From Campylorhamphus procurvoides (taxonomy: Eukaryota; Chordata; Aves; Passeriformes; Dendrocolaptidae), in assembly GCA_013396655.1 (NCBI GenBank), contig WBMV01000073.1:1307295-1371294 (forward strand): a stretch of 64,000 nt of DNA, in the 5' to 3' direction. Under the pieces are notes generated by a model that did no database searches, was not told the DNA's origin, and worked only from the letters and a program-made list of their open reading frames with translations. The position numbers were made by a program, and so were the translations under genes. Shown one piece after another: positions 45,000 through 57,800 of the stretch (positions are counted from its first letter, which is position 1; each line of letters begins with the position of its first letter).

Positions 45000-47900
45000 C
45001 CCCGCGCCCCCCCGCGCGGCGGGGACGGCGGAGGGAAGAAAGGGAAAACAAAGTTTCCAGGAAACGAGGCGGGCTTAGGTCCCACCTATTTGAAAGCAAC
45101 CACTCCAGGAAAAAAAAAATAAAAAAAATCACCAATAAAACGGGGCAATGCCTCAGATTCCGGAGCACCCCCGGGCCGGCCCCCCCGGAGTCCCCCCGTG
45201 ACCCCACAGCCCCCGGGGAGGAGCTGGCCCCGCTGCCGATCAGGAGGAGGGGAGAACAGGGGGGCGGAGAGGGGCAGAGCGGCTCCCAGTGAGGTGCCAG
45301 GACTCGGAATGCTTTCTCCTTATAAAGTTCTCTCCCTCCTCTGGCCACATGTCCGTCCTGGCTGGTCCTGGTGGGATGCGCCTGTCGGGAATCGCATCCC
45401 CTTCCCGCAACTTCATCTCTGAGAGGTCGAGTCTGGAGGGAAAACGTGTTGGAAACTTTGCTGCTGGACAGCAGATGTGTTGAAAACCTAGCTATTAGCT
45501 CTGGAACGTGACAGTGTGCCTGTGGCAGTGACCAGCACATTCTCTGGCAGTTCTTGCTCCATGCACTGACCATCGTTCTCCTGCCTGGCCCCATGATCTT
45601 GCCAGTAGTACCACCTGGGGCTGACTGGCCTGGTCCTCCCTGTGTGTCCCAAGGGTCACCCAACACTAGACACCACCTATCAGAGGCAGAAGGCTGAGAC
45701 CTCACATCTTCATGGGCTCTCAGTGTTTGGAAGCACATGGGTACCTGAGCATGGCTTGTTATGAGCAAGGTCTTGAGAAGTTTCTGGACCTCTGGAGTGA
45801 TTTTATCCAGTTATTGGCTTTCCTTCATGTGAGTTGAGCTGCCCAGGGCCAGGATCCAGAATGGGGGTGTTCCTGGGGGAGCCTCGCACTGACCCTCCTT
45901 GTCTGGCCCTTGGAGGGTGCAGTCCCTGCACTGGAGGTGCCTGCACATTGGCAACCCTCCTCAGCCTGATGGGTACCTTCCTGCTCCCCCAAACCCCTCA
46001 CCCCCTTCCCCTCCCAGGTTTGGTGGTTGGCGCATCACTTCAGGGTTGCTGTGGGCAATGGGACCTTCTTGTGGATGATGATGTCCAGCAAACAGTTGGA
46101 GACCACCAGCTGATGTACTCAGGGTCACCCCACAGGGCCCCCACAGAGGCTGTGCCCTGGTGAAGCCTCACTGTCCCAGTGTGCCCCATCACCCAAGCAT
46201 GTGGCGCAGCTGGATCTGCTCTCCCCACATGTGGGATGGTCCTGGCAAGAGATCTCCAGACACTGGTCATGCTCTTCTTGGGCATCTGGGGCATGCTACT
46301 CTTCTTGGGTGTGCTGGGAAGGTCTGCAACGAGGCAAAAAACTCCACTAGCTCTGCAAAGGGTTTTTTGGTACCAAGAGATCTGGTAATGTCTGAGCATG
46401 CCAAGGGTAGAGACCAGAAGCAACCCCATGAGTGGAGGGCTCCTGGTGTGTCCCTTTCTAGGGGCACATGGCTGGTTTTGCAACAGTGCTGCCCTGCAAT
46501 GCAGTCAGGGCTGCGGGAACACCCTCCTTCTTCACTATCTTTGAGGGAGGTGTGGAGAAAGGCTGGAGTGGGAGCAGCAAATCCTTGCTGAGAGAAAGCT
46601 TGGGACAGCTGGTTTTAATGGAAACAATTCATGCACGGCTCCACCATATAAGCACACAGGCTGAGGGGGTGCAGGTGGTGGTGGGGGGCCTCTGGCAGGT
46701 GCCCCAGCAGAGCCAGCATGGTCCTCCTCACCTCAGCAGTGCCCAGCTCACCCTGGAAAGAACTGTACAGGTACAACCTGCCAGCAGTGCCCCATCAGTG
46801 CACTCCTGCCATGCCACCGTGAGGTCCTGCCCTCCTTGCTCAGATTAGGGAGGAAAAAATGACATCCTCTTCCTCTTGGTCCTTATCAGCAGAAGTGAGT
46901 CAAGTTGTTTCCATGGAAGCAGAAAGGGCTCACTGCGGGCAGGTGTCCCATCTCCTTGGGCATCAGGGCTGCAGGAGTCTCTGTCCACTGCCAGGCTGCT
47001 GTGATGCCTGGGGAGGGCTGGTGGTGGTGGGAGCCCAGAGCTGGTCTCACCTGCCCTGAGTTGGCCCTGCTTCCAGGGCTGCTTCCTGAGCAGAGGAGCC
47101 TCTGCCACCAGTGTTGACAAGTGCCAGTCAAGTGCTTGGGTTCGTGCTGAAGGGTGCCAGGTCCGGCTCTGCCTGCACAAGCCCTCTCTTCCTCCTCTAC
47201 CCAGTGTGAACTCTGGCTGCACTCTGCAGCGGAGATGGTGCACTTGGAACGTGTAATCTGCTTCAGTTAATGTGTAACAAACAGCAGCAGTGCCATTGTT
47301 AGATGTGGAGCAATAGGAAATGGCCATTTCTCACACAGCTTGGAAGTAGAGCAGTTTGTTGCCGTGAAGGGTGTTGGAGTGTGTGGGATGCGTGACACCA
47401 GGCAAACCAGGGTGCCTGGCACTGGACAGCCTATTGGGACTATCTTCTGTCTGGCTGCTTGGCCAAGGACAGAGCAGGAATGACTGACAGTGCCTGTTCC
47501 TGCTTTGGTACCTTGGGTAGAAGTGGAAGGAGACAAGTGCCTGCCCCTGTCCCCCAGGGCTATCCCTCTATGTCTGCTCAGAGCTGTCCTTCAGGAGCTA
47601 TCCAGGGAGCCCCAGTCTTGATCCCAGCACCTCAAGAGGAAACCTCCCTCGTTTCCAGCTTTAGTACCCACTTCACTCACCACCACATATCGCAGAGGCA
47701 TCTGTCTGCCCAGGCACTGGAAAATGCCGCCCACGGTAGGCCAGCCACACTGCTGGTGTTATTTTTACTCTCCTTACTAAAACAAGGTTCCATTAAGAGA
47801 TTGTTTGCACTGCTGAAGCCCAGAATAACTCCACATTCGCTCAAGGTGTTCGGTGCAGGACTGTGACTTCCCTCGCACCCTCCCTGTTCCTGGAGCTGCT

Positions 47901-48700
47901 TCAAAGTGTGCCGGTCCCTGCCGTGCCATCCCGCACAGGCAGAGTCGCTGTTTGCTCTCCTGGGTGTGTGCTGGGGCGGCTGCAGCCCCTCCAGTGCCCG
48001 CACATCCTGACTCAGTCCCTTGTGCAGGCAGATAAACAACCCCTGAAAAGGGACAGTGTCTGCTCTGAGTCGCCCTGTTAAGTCGTCAACCGACTTCAAC
48101 AGCCCTGCCCATCTCCTGCAGAGCCTCCCACCCCGGGTGTTCCCCAAAGCACAGCCCTCAGCAGAGCCCCTGCTCCTTCAGCTACCTGAAGCTGGGAAAC
48201 CTGTGTTCTCCTTGGTGGGGAGCTCAGCATTGCCCCCTCCCTGCTCCCCTCCTTAAGGGGACCAGCAGCTGGGATATGACTTCGGGAAAAGCTTAAAGGG
48301 TGAGGCAGTGTTTCATATCCATGATGATGGGGCCAGTGGAGAGAATTTGGGGCTGGGGGCTGTGGAATACTTCTGGGCTGAAGACAGCTTTGGCCTTGGA
48401 AGGATGCAGCTGTGAGCATGGGAAAGTGGAGAAAAACATGTGTATATCCTTGCAGAGGCACGGGAAAGTAGAAGAAAGAAGAAAAACAACTGAGAAAAAC
48501 AAGATGTGTTTTGAGTCTTACCAGCATGAGGAGAGATGTGAACTACCTATCAGAAGATGGTCTATAAGACTTGTGGACAGAAGTGCTTGGTTAATAGAGT
48601 GTGACATGTGTATGCGTGGACAGATAAGAAAAAGTATAAAAGAGAAGCCTTCTGATAATAATGATGCTGCTAATTGTAAATATTCCCAGTCCCAAACCTC

Positions 48701-48723
48701 TGTGTGTGTGTGTGGGGGGGGGG
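48701..48723. repeat. (TG)n followed by a G run
   Basis: Seven TG units then a run of ten G. The G run is a potential site of slippage or G-rich structure. Confidence 0.85.
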
Positions 48724-51038
48724 TTTGTCCATTGCCACAGGGGACAGGGATCCTGGCATGCAAGATGCAGCAATTACCCCTCTCACATCAGAGCTCTGCT
48801 CTGTGAGCATATTTCCAAGCTGGGGGGAGAAGGACCTGTAGCTGCTCCATTTGTGGAGCCAAGGGGCTGAGCAGCAGCCACAGGCAGGGTCCATAAGGGC
48901 ACTGCAGCCTGGGGCAGGGGAGGACAGGGTTGGTGGTGCTATCACGGTCAGTTTAGGCCAGGTGAGCCACTGACTTGGTGCCGACATCACTTCTAGTTTG
49001 GGATTTTGGTTGCCACAGGCAGCTCTGACGTTGAGCCAGCAAATTGAGCAAGACAGGTTCAGTGCTCCTTGGGGCTCCCGGGACAGTGGGGTTTGGAGAC
49101 AGCATAAAGAGGGGCTTGTTCCCAGCCCTAGGCAGCTGCCTGCCAGGCCAGGCAGTGCAGGGAACGGGCAGCCTTTACTTTGTGAGAAGAAGTGGCTTTT
49201 TAAGGAAAAACAGATTGTTTTTCCACCTGGCCCCAGAGGAAGGCCCAGTGTGCTCTGATGTTGCAGCCACAGCATAGACGCAGCTTTGGGAAGTTGAGGC
49301 ATCCTCTGTTCACAGTGCAGAGGGAGGGATGTTCCAGTGGTGTTGCTTGCAGTCCCAGGCTCTGGCTCACTGCTCACAGCACATGCTTAGTCAGAGGCTG
49401 TTCCGGAGAAGTGCAGACCTTGAACCAGCATGGTCTGAAGGGACAGGTCAGCAGCTGACAACCAACTTCTCTGGAAAGTAGTGGGGCAAGATATCCCTTC
49501 CCACTTCTAGAGAGGGTTTAGGAGGAATTTGTTATGTCACTGTCAATGTTCTTAGTTCAGGTCTGCATTTTTATTTCAAAGAAATGGGAAAGAAAAAAAC
49601 TTAAAAGTCTCTTGGCCTATTTGGTTTCCAAGATTGGTGAGGGCAGGAAGGCTGGGGGCTTCCCTTGCAGGGCTCCCCAGCAAGCCCTGAGGAGATGGAT
49701 CCTGTGTCAGACACCAGTGATGGGTGCAGGGGAGGTGGATTCTCCAGCTGTGCTGAGCCTTTCCCTCCTGGTGGTCCCAGGACAGCCATGAGGCCAGTCC
49801 TGCTGTGGCAGGGTCCTCCAGCACTCAAGGGTAGGCTGCATTACTGCAGGATGGGCTTGTGTCCAGTGCCCAGGCAGCCATGAGCCAAGCACGATGTTTT
49901 GCAAACTGATCTGGTTGTACCTGGTGCAGGCTGAATTCCAGCCTCTGGCTGTCATTTCCCAGCAGTTCGTTGGAATCCCCCCAGCCCTCCCTCCTCAGGG
50001 CGCCTGTTCCCCCAGGGCACCATTCCCCAGTAATCCCTCACCACCTTCAGAGCATGCAGGCTCTGACTGGTCTGCAGGGGGAAACAAGAGGGGTCTGTGC
50101 TCCCCAGTTGATGCACAGCATGTTTGTGCTCCTCCGTGAGTGCACATGTCCAGACTGAATGCCTGAAGCTGGGAGATTCCCCAGGAGATACATGAGAGTG
50201 GCCCCCACTCAGAAGGTTGCCTGTGCCCGACAGTCCTGTCAGCAACTTCCCAGGGGTGGGTGTTTGCCAGGCACTGGCACTGCCACTGGCACACTTGTGT
50301 TTTTCATCCATCTCTCGGGATGCAGCACAGCTGGGATTTTGGAAAGCAGCTGGGTTGGCCTTGCCCTGGCGAGCTCAAATCGAACTGAGTTATGTCCAGC
50401 CCTTGGAGTTTGACCCTTTGGTGTTACCCTTCAGCCTTCCTGTTTTCTTCTGGTATTGCTGGCTTCTTTGGTTTTCCATTTCATGTTACAATCCTGCAGC
50501 TCCACAGAGCACCAGCAGCCTTGGCTTAGGGACAGGTGAGACCTCTGTGTGCTCTGCTCGAGCTTGATGATAACAAAGCTGATCTGGGACATGTCTCCTC
50601 ACAGCCACTATCCTAAAGCCAGGACAGAGCTGGTGGCTTTGTGCCCCAGCTCAGCTCACTCCTGCACTCAGGGCTGTCTCTATATTTACCTGCTGAAGCC
50701 ATAAGTGCTGCCCTGGCTGCCACCCAGGAGGACAAATCCAGGCACGATGGTGTTCCTGCTGCAGCGTGGGCCAAGTCCCTCTACTGAGCTTCTGAACTCC
50801 CATGGCTGTTTGAGGCTGAGCTCTGATGACAGGGGCTGCCTGGACAGGAACAGGTCTATGGCAGCTCTGCTGGCAACCAGGGCTGCTGGGGGGCCCATAT
50901 GGGGCACTTTGGGATGTCCCACATGCTGTCGTCACTGCGCCTTTGCCTCATCACCCATCACCCACGTTTCCTCCTTGTCTGGAAGAAGGCACAGCCGTGG
51001 CACTGTCAGGGAGTGTGGCTGCCCCAGTGCCCCTTGCC

Positions 51039-51090
51039 CTTCCCGTTATTTCCTTCCTCTTCCCGTTATTTCCTTCCCCTTCCCGCTGTC
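51039..51090. repeat. 20-base tandem repeat, two and a half units
   Basis: cttcccgttatttccttcct, then cttcccgttatttccttccc, then cttcccgctgtc. Period is exactly 20. Confidence 0.9.
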
Positions 51091-53336
51091 TCGTCACGGT
51101 TGACCTCAGTGACCCTCCAGCCCCTGCAGTCTGCAGGGCAGGGTTTGGTGGGAATCTAGCAGTGAAGAGGAAGAGAAGGAGGAAGAAGAAAAGTGCAGCG
51201 GCTGACCCTGCAATGGTCCCTGCTCTGTGCCAACCTGGGTACGCCTGCTCTGCTGGAGCAGGGTGTGAGGAACCATGGGGCATGATAGCCCCAGGAACTG
51301 CCATGGGGAAGAGCAGGGCTGTCCCTGGGGCTGGGGTTTGTGCCTGACCCACAGGCCCTCCCCTTCTCCAGGCTGGTTTTGTCATCTTCTGCATCCAACA
51401 CTCATGACCTTTTTTTACTTTGGAAAAAAGCGTTTCCCGGGGCCTTGTGGGAGCTCCCCTCCAAGGCTGGGCTGACCACAATGCCCTCCCACCAGCCCAG
51501 CTCAGTTGGACCCCCACCAGCCTGGACACCTGCCAGCCCCTGACAAATGATTTCACCATTCGTGGGGGGAAGGAGACAGTGATAAACTCCTTTACTTGCC
51601 TTTCTGGAAAGGTTATGGCTTAATTGGTCAAAGTTGGAGTAATAAATCATATGCTGAAGGATCAGCAGAGATAAGAAAATTTCTGCAGAATGTTGCAAAA
51701 CACTTTTTGGTAGGCAGAATCCAGCTGTGCCCACCCCATTGTGGGGGCTGAAGGCAGCCAGTGCACAAGGCTCTTCCATGTAAACGATTCACTTGCCAGC
51801 CAAGGGCCGGAAATTCCCCTTTCTGTTATCAGTTATTCTCAGGATTGGCAAAATATCCTTTTCCATTTTACTTTTGGAAAAAGAAAACAACAGGAAAGCC
51901 ATTGTTTGTTTTATTCAGAAGAACCATAATTCCATCTGGTTTGAAGAATGATTCTGTTTCGCACTGGGAACTGCTATTCCCCCAACCTAAAAACTGTAAC
52001 AGGGGGGACGCAGCAGATCAGCTCTCAGCAGAGCAGAAAATTGAGCAAGGGAACTGTCAGGCCTGGCTTAGAGTGATGCTGGAGTAAAAAGAGATTTTTG
52101 TCCCTCGTGATGAGCTGGGTGCCATCCAGGGGGGCACAGCTGCACTGGCCACATGTACAGGAATGGGGACCGGGCATGTGAGGCTGGCACAGGGATGGGG
52201 AGCAAGGACATACGGCATGAAGAGGTAGAAATGTCCTGGCTGGGTGTCCTTGGTGCCATTCAGAATGTGGCATTATTTGAGAATGGGACAAAGCCATCTA
52301 GACTCACCCAGGACTGGATGTGCAGAACTGTCTGCAGCATCTAAGACAAAGACTTTTACGCCAAAAGGAATGGGATGGACTCAGCAACCAGGATTTTGGT
52401 GGAGGAGGGATAGAAATGCCAGTAGTGAAAGCAACACTGAGCTGGGGAAGATGGAGTTTAAAAGAACTATAAGGAGAAGTAAAGAGCAGACAATGGGTAG
52501 AGTGAGGAGTGGTGACAGGCAGGAGGTCCTGTGACAGGGCAGGGCTGGGGTCAGTCTTCCTTAATGGTAAATGCTGCGTTAATGACCCAGACAGGAGGAG
52601 CACGGTGCCACAGCCCCCAGAGAGGAGGTCAGCAGGGCTTGGCTTTGGGATCTGGCAAAAACAAGACTGAGGGGGGTATGAGTGATGCTCAGCTAGACTG
52701 GGATGGGCAAGTGCCCTTTGCCGAGGCACAGTATCCTGCAGGGAGCGAGCCATTACCGCACCGGGCTGGGAGGAGGAGTGTGTTTTTCTGGAACAGCCTC
52801 CATGGGAGAGATCGTTTCTCCTCCGATGTCTCTTGATTAGCTCATGCTGTGGCTGCCCAGGGGGGCGGCTGGCCAGTGCCTGGCCCCGACAGCTGGGGTC
52901 CCGCCTGCCTTCACCCACTCCCAGGTGCCCAAACAGGCGGTGCATGGCGGCGGGACTGGGATCAGCAAGGTCGCACCCAGCTCGAAGAGGTCCCAAAGGC
53001 TTCAGGACAGTGCGTTCCCAAAACAGAGTGGGGAGGCAGGCAGGATGACACTATCCTCGATGTACTGGGAGGGGGAATCAGAGACTGAGGCACTTAACCC
53101 TTACAGAAGGGTCCTTTGAGCAGGAACAAGGTGCTGGCAGCAAGCAGGAGAGCCACGCTGAGAGCAGTGCATATGGGGGGCACAGGGAGCCTTTGTGGTG
53201 GCACTGGCTGCCCATGGGCACTGCTGGGGTGGTGGGAGCAGCTGGAGCCCAGGTGAGCAGACCAGCACCTGGTTCTCACTGGGACATGACTTCTTGTTCT
53301 GCTCCACGAGGATCACACCAGACATTTCTCTTCAGG

Positions 53337-53342
53337 TTTATT
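53337..53342 (-). terminator. KIAA1755 poly(A) signal (AATAAA on the minus strand)
   Basis: TTTATT on the plus strand, about 480 bases beyond the KIAA1755 stop. It is the closest canonical minus-strand signal noted. Confidence 0.5.
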
Positions 53343-53821
53343 AACATTAATGGCATTAGTCCTGTGTTAATGAGCACACAAACACAAGGCCCATTACCAG
53401 GGCTCAGCTGGGGCTGCAGCAGTGCAGGGGATGGTAAGACCACACAGAGGAGTGGAGAGCAGAGTCAATGGCAGGAACACCTCAGCACAGGTCTGCACTC
53501 CCCTTGGATGCTCCAGGCACAGCTGCCTGCTGTGGGAACCCTCCCTGCTGCCTGAGACAAGGCTGACATTGGTAGAGATAAAGGCACTTCATGGCAAGAT
53601 TGCTACACACCTGGTAGATTATTAATAAACCTCGTGAGCTGGTGATAGGGTTATTGCCAATCCACAGCGGGGAGAGCTCTAAGGACAGGGAACCAAAGAT
53701 TCTGGGACTGAGGGTTGGGTAAGAGGCCCCAGCATCCCACCTCTGAGTATGGGAAGTCCCATCCAATTGGTGATTGAGAATTCCACTACTGGACAGAAAG
53801 AGACCCAGCTGGAGGGACTAG
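53343..53821 (-). other. KIAA1755 3'UTR (inferred)
   Basis: Sequence between the TAA stop and the AATAAA hexamer. No further coding sequence was seen. Confidence 0.5.
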
Positions 53822-54808
53822 TTACTTGGCATTTGCTTTAGCTAGACTCTCAGTGTGGTGGTTCTCCAGGTAAACAATCTGGGGGGACTTTTCAGAGGGG
53901 CAGGGTGGTCTGGGACTCTGAAGGTCCCGGGGCAAAGCCAAGCTCACTGCTGGCGCTTCTTCCATGGAGTTCTGTGAGTCTGAGTCCTCAGAGGAGAAGC
54001 TGCTCTGGCTGGAAACCTGAAAGTACTGAGCAGCTTCTGCCTGTGGCCCTGGCAGTGGGCCAGGTGTGCTGGAATCTGAGGCAGTCCCATGGGGCACAGC
54101 AGTGGGACGTGGCTGGTCAGCACCTGGAAAGCGCATCCAGGGAGGCAGGGTGAAGGGACGCCTCCGAGGGGGATGGCTGCGCTCCTGGGTGAGGTGTCCA
54201 GCTGTTCCCAGACTGGCTCCACTCTCGGGTTTGGGCAGGGGAGTGTCAGCAGAGACATGGTGGTGAGAGGGGTGGGCACCCTCAGGTCCTGGCCGGCAGC
54301 AGGGCTGTGGGGAACTCGGCTCTGCACCCAGTGTGGGGCCAGCAGTGGTGTTGGCCATGGGCTGTCCTGGCCCCTGAGGCTGTCCTGGCCCCTCAGGGCT
54401 GGGCTCTTGCTGCTCTGCCACCCCTTGACCCCTCAACACCACTGGCTCAGGGCTGGCAGCTGCTTTGCAGACTGAGGCTTCTGTGCGAGGGGCTGCAGAC
54501 TCTGTGCTGGGGGGGCTGGAGGAGTCTCCCTGCCTGCTGGCTTGCACTCCCCAGGCCTCCTGCAGCTCTGCCAGCATCTCCTCCAGGATCTCCCGGGTTT
54601 CCTGGTACCTGTGCTGTGCCTCTGTCCAGGCTGCCAGCCCTTGGCTGCTCTGCATCCTGCGCACCTGAGCTTTCATCTCCTGCAGCTTCTCCAGGGCGAA
54701 CTCCACCGAGAGCTTCTGGAAGGATCTCTGCAGGCACCGCAGTGCCTGGCCCTCCCCACGCTGCACCCGGGCTGAGCACTGCCGGCAGTCCAGCTTCAGC
54801 CCCATGAC
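53822..54808 (-). CDS. KIAA1755: KIAA1755 last exon
   Basis: The acceptor is ccctttgtag|GTCATGGG; TAA at 53822-53824. It encodes [20 protein letters not shown], then helical sequence ([30 protein letters not shown]) and a disordered Pro/Ser tail ending SLAKANAK. Confidence 0.9.
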   Translation of the reverse strand, partial: VMGLKLDCRQCSARVQRGEGQALRCLQRSFQKLSVEFALEKLQEMKAQVRRMQSSQGLAAWTEAQHRYQETREILEEMLAELQEAWGVQASRQGDSSSPPSTESAAPRTEASVCKAAASPEPVVLRGQGVAEQQEPSPEGPGQPQGPGQPMANTTAGPTLGAEPSSPQPCCRPGPEGAHPSHHHVSADTPLPKPESGASLGTAGHLTQERSHPPRRRPFTLPPWMRFPGADQPRPTAVPHGTASDSSTPGPLPGPQAEAAQYFQVSSQSSFSSEDSDSQNSMEEAPAVSLALPRDLQSPRPPCPSEKSPQIVYLENHHTESLAKANAK

Positions 54809-57800
54809 CTACAAAGGGAGATGAGAACAGATGTTTTCATGGCCTCCAGCAGCACCAGGTCCTGTGAGGGAAGACCCCCTGCACCCACCTTGTTGGAGAA
54901 CTGGACAAGCTCCTGCAGCAGCTCCCATTCTGCCTGCCGCCGCTCCAGCTGCTTGGAGAAGCTCATCAGCTTTGTCTGGAAAAGGGCTGCAGACACGTGG
55001 AAGGCATCTGCCTCAGGGAATGCTGCGCCTCCAATCTCAGCCACTTCCCGGCACAGGGTCAGGCCATGCCGGTACCGAGCCTGCAGGACAGCAGGAAGGA
55101 ACAAGCTCCACGTTTGGGAATGGTGCTGGCCTGGGATGTGTGTGCATTGTGACTTCTGGGCAAGTGAGAAGAAACAAAGGGCATAGAGATTCTCCAAACC
55201 TCTGCCCTGCCCTGGCTTGGCTCAAAATGCACTAAATGCCTCTCCTGTCCCAAGTGGGATCACTGTGCCTTGTCCTGTGCCTTGTGTGACTAAAGATTCT
55301 CCACATCCAGGGGAGCAGTAAGAACAGATCCATGGTATTTGTTGTCTGATGGATGCTCAGGCTCTGCAGAACAAGGCAGCTGCATGGATGGAGCACAGCA
55401 GGGCTTGGGGACAGCAGTCCCAGCCCAGCACACACCAAGGACCAGCACAGCCACCCCCTCACTGGAGCAGGGTTGCTCAGAGTCCCTGCAATGCTGGGCT
55501 TGATAAGTGCCACTTAATAACATCAGCATGACCTGACAGTGCAGGCACACCCATTTCTGCCCAGAAGCCTCACTCCAAACCCAGGGAACACGTGTTACAG
55601 AAAACCCCCTCCAAACGTACTGTGGCCTGGGTGAGGAACTCATTGAAATGCTCGGCGGAGCTCTGGCAGCTGTCGGGGCTCCAGTCCTCAGTGCCCATCT
55701 CCTGTAGCCGTGCTGCTGCCTCCCCATCCAGCCAGCACCCCAGCTGTGAGAGAGTGGGACAGGAGTCAGGGGGTCAGGCAGGACTGGCCACAACATCAGT
55801 GCGTCCACAGCACCTCCCCTTCCTGCCCCGGCCAAGCATCTCAGCCCAGGCACAGTCACGCACAGTCACTCATAAAGAAAATCAAAGCCCAGGCTATCCT
55901 GCTATTCTCCAGGCTTCCGTCATCATCAGGAACAAAGGAAACATGCCCGAAACACTCAGCCACAGAACACCATAGAGGACAACTTCAACTTGCAGCACTC
56001 CAGGGATGCCCAGCTCACCTTGCTAAACTCGGTCTCGAGCTCACGGACCTTTCGGAGGAACTCCAGGCGCTCCAGGCAGCTGTTGGATTGGGACACCAGG
56101 TCGTGAAGCTCTTCCTCCAGCCGACTGTACAGCCCCTCAGCCAACTCCATGCCAGTCCTGGTGGTTGGGAGGAGAGGGGCTGTCAGTGCCAGGTGATGCT
56201 GGGTGGGCTCAGGGATGCATGAAATGGAGGGGAGCAGGTCTCTTGGTTGGCTCCTGACCCTGGTCCTGCGCATTCCTGGATATCTCCCCATCCCGTGGAG
56301 CAAGATGGATGGCAGGGAACATGGGATGGACAAGCATCATTTATCAGTGCCATCATCCCCGCTGAGGGCAGGGAACAGGAGGGAGTGATGGGATTAGTGC
56401 TGTCAGCATGCACAGACAATGGACCAAAGTGGAATGGCTGGACCAGTGTGGCATCACTACATGAGTGCAGCATCACCGGCGGAGTGTGACATCACTGGGT
56501 AAGTATGGAATGGCATGGCTAAATGAGTAAGAGCATGGCTGGATTACGGCATCCCTGGACGAGTATGCCATGGCCAGACAAGTGCGACATCACCGGACAA
56601 ACACGGTATGGCCAGCTGAGTGCAGCATGGCCGGGACTTGGCCCCATCTAGTGGCTTTTCCCAAGCCCAGCCCGAGGCGTCGCAGAGCAGCGATGGATCC
56701 ATCCTGGCCTGAATCAGGAGACCCTACCCGGCCTCTGGCATCTTCCCCACTCAGGATGGGGGGAATACTGCAATGGGCTGTGCCAGATGCGTGCTCTGGG
56801 CTTGCCGAGCAGGAGGGAGCATGGCAACAGCTTGTGCTCATCGGGACCAAGCTGACCCTGGGGAGGTGGCTCTCCCAGCCAGCAGAAGCCTGGGGACCCT
56901 GACATTGGCACTCCTTGATCAGGGAAGCCACTCCCTCCTACCTGACGTGGTCGGAGGTGCAAAGGTGGGCAGCCTCCCTGCGCAGCCTGGCCAGCACAAA
57001 GCCCCCCTCACGCTGCACCCGCACCAGCTGCGGGTCACTCAGCACCTTCTGCATCAGCTCCTGGTGCCTCTTGATGCCCACAGCTGCATCCTGCAGAGGG
57101 AGGGAGGGTTGCACAGGTGTTTTACCTGAGATCTCACCTAGGGCCTCAGCCAGCACAGGATGGGCACCCGGGGCTGCACCCCAGGGATGAGCAGACGGGG
57201 CAGGGGACAGCCCCATGGCCAGGAGCAGCCAGTCTGGGAGTAGTTATGCCAAGTTTTGGGCAACCCAGGTGAAATGTTGCTGTGGCTGCACTGCAGATGG
57301 GCGCTTTGGAAATGTCCCCAACATGTGGTGCCACTGTCCTCTTACCTGTGTCCCTGCCAGTGTGTCAGTACTCCGCAGTTCCTGGATGCAGCACTGCAGC
57401 AGCTCTGATGCCCGCCTGAGGCCAGCTGTGAAGGGATGCAGCTTCTATGGAAGGACACATGGTGTGTCAGTGGGGACAGCCTGCCCATGAGGAGGAGAGG
57501 AGCAGTGCCAGGCCAGAGCAGGGAAAACTGTGAGGTACTGGGTTAAAGCTGAGGGGGAAGGAAGGGTGGAAGTGCATGGGCAGCTGCAGGCAGGAGCAGG
57601 CAGCAAGGAGCTGCCCTCCTGTGCTCAGAGCTCTCCTTTCCCTTCCCCTCTCCCAGACTTTCCTGTTGCTTTTCCAGGGATGTGTGCAGGGCATGTAACA
57701 CACAGTGGGAACAGAGGAGCATGGGGGAGGTGAGGCGATGGCTAATGGTGTGGTAACAGACACCTGGAAGAATTGAACCCACTCGCCGTGCCAGTAGGGG

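Larger units (their letters stand above)
45000..53336. other. Intergenic region upstream of TGM2 and downstream of KIAA1755
   Basis: About 8.3 kb without a recognisable gene. The first 300 bases are CpG-rich promoter flank with an A-rich tract at about 45107-45128. A TG/G repeat lies at 48701-48723 and a 20-base tandem repeat at 51039-51090. Open frames up to 260 codons occur (for example 44986-45768 minus, 52304-52996 minus) but lack domains or convincing splice structure. TGM2 enhancers may lie here; this is inference. Confidence 0.6.

Noticed and set aside
44849..45085. N-terminal extension of TGM2 in frame with its start
   Set aside because: The open frame upstream starts with GTG, not ATG, and lies partly upstream of the TATA-like box.
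44618..45292. 224-codon plus-strand open frame across the gap
   Set aside because: It contains six undefined residues from the Ns and is antisense to the TGM2 leader; GC-rich DNA is poor in stops.
44986..45768. 260-codon minus-strand open frame next to the TGM2 promoter
   Set aside because: It spans a CpG-rich promoter flank and an A-rich tract, has no domain and no coherent splice context.
46040..46483. Possible retroviral-like remnant (147-codon minus frame)
   Set aside because: No LTR, primer-binding site or enzyme motif could be seen.
52304..52996. 230-codon minus-strand open frame in the intergenic region
   Set aside because: No conserved motif, no poly(A) signal or splice pattern; compatible with chance in GC-rich DNA.
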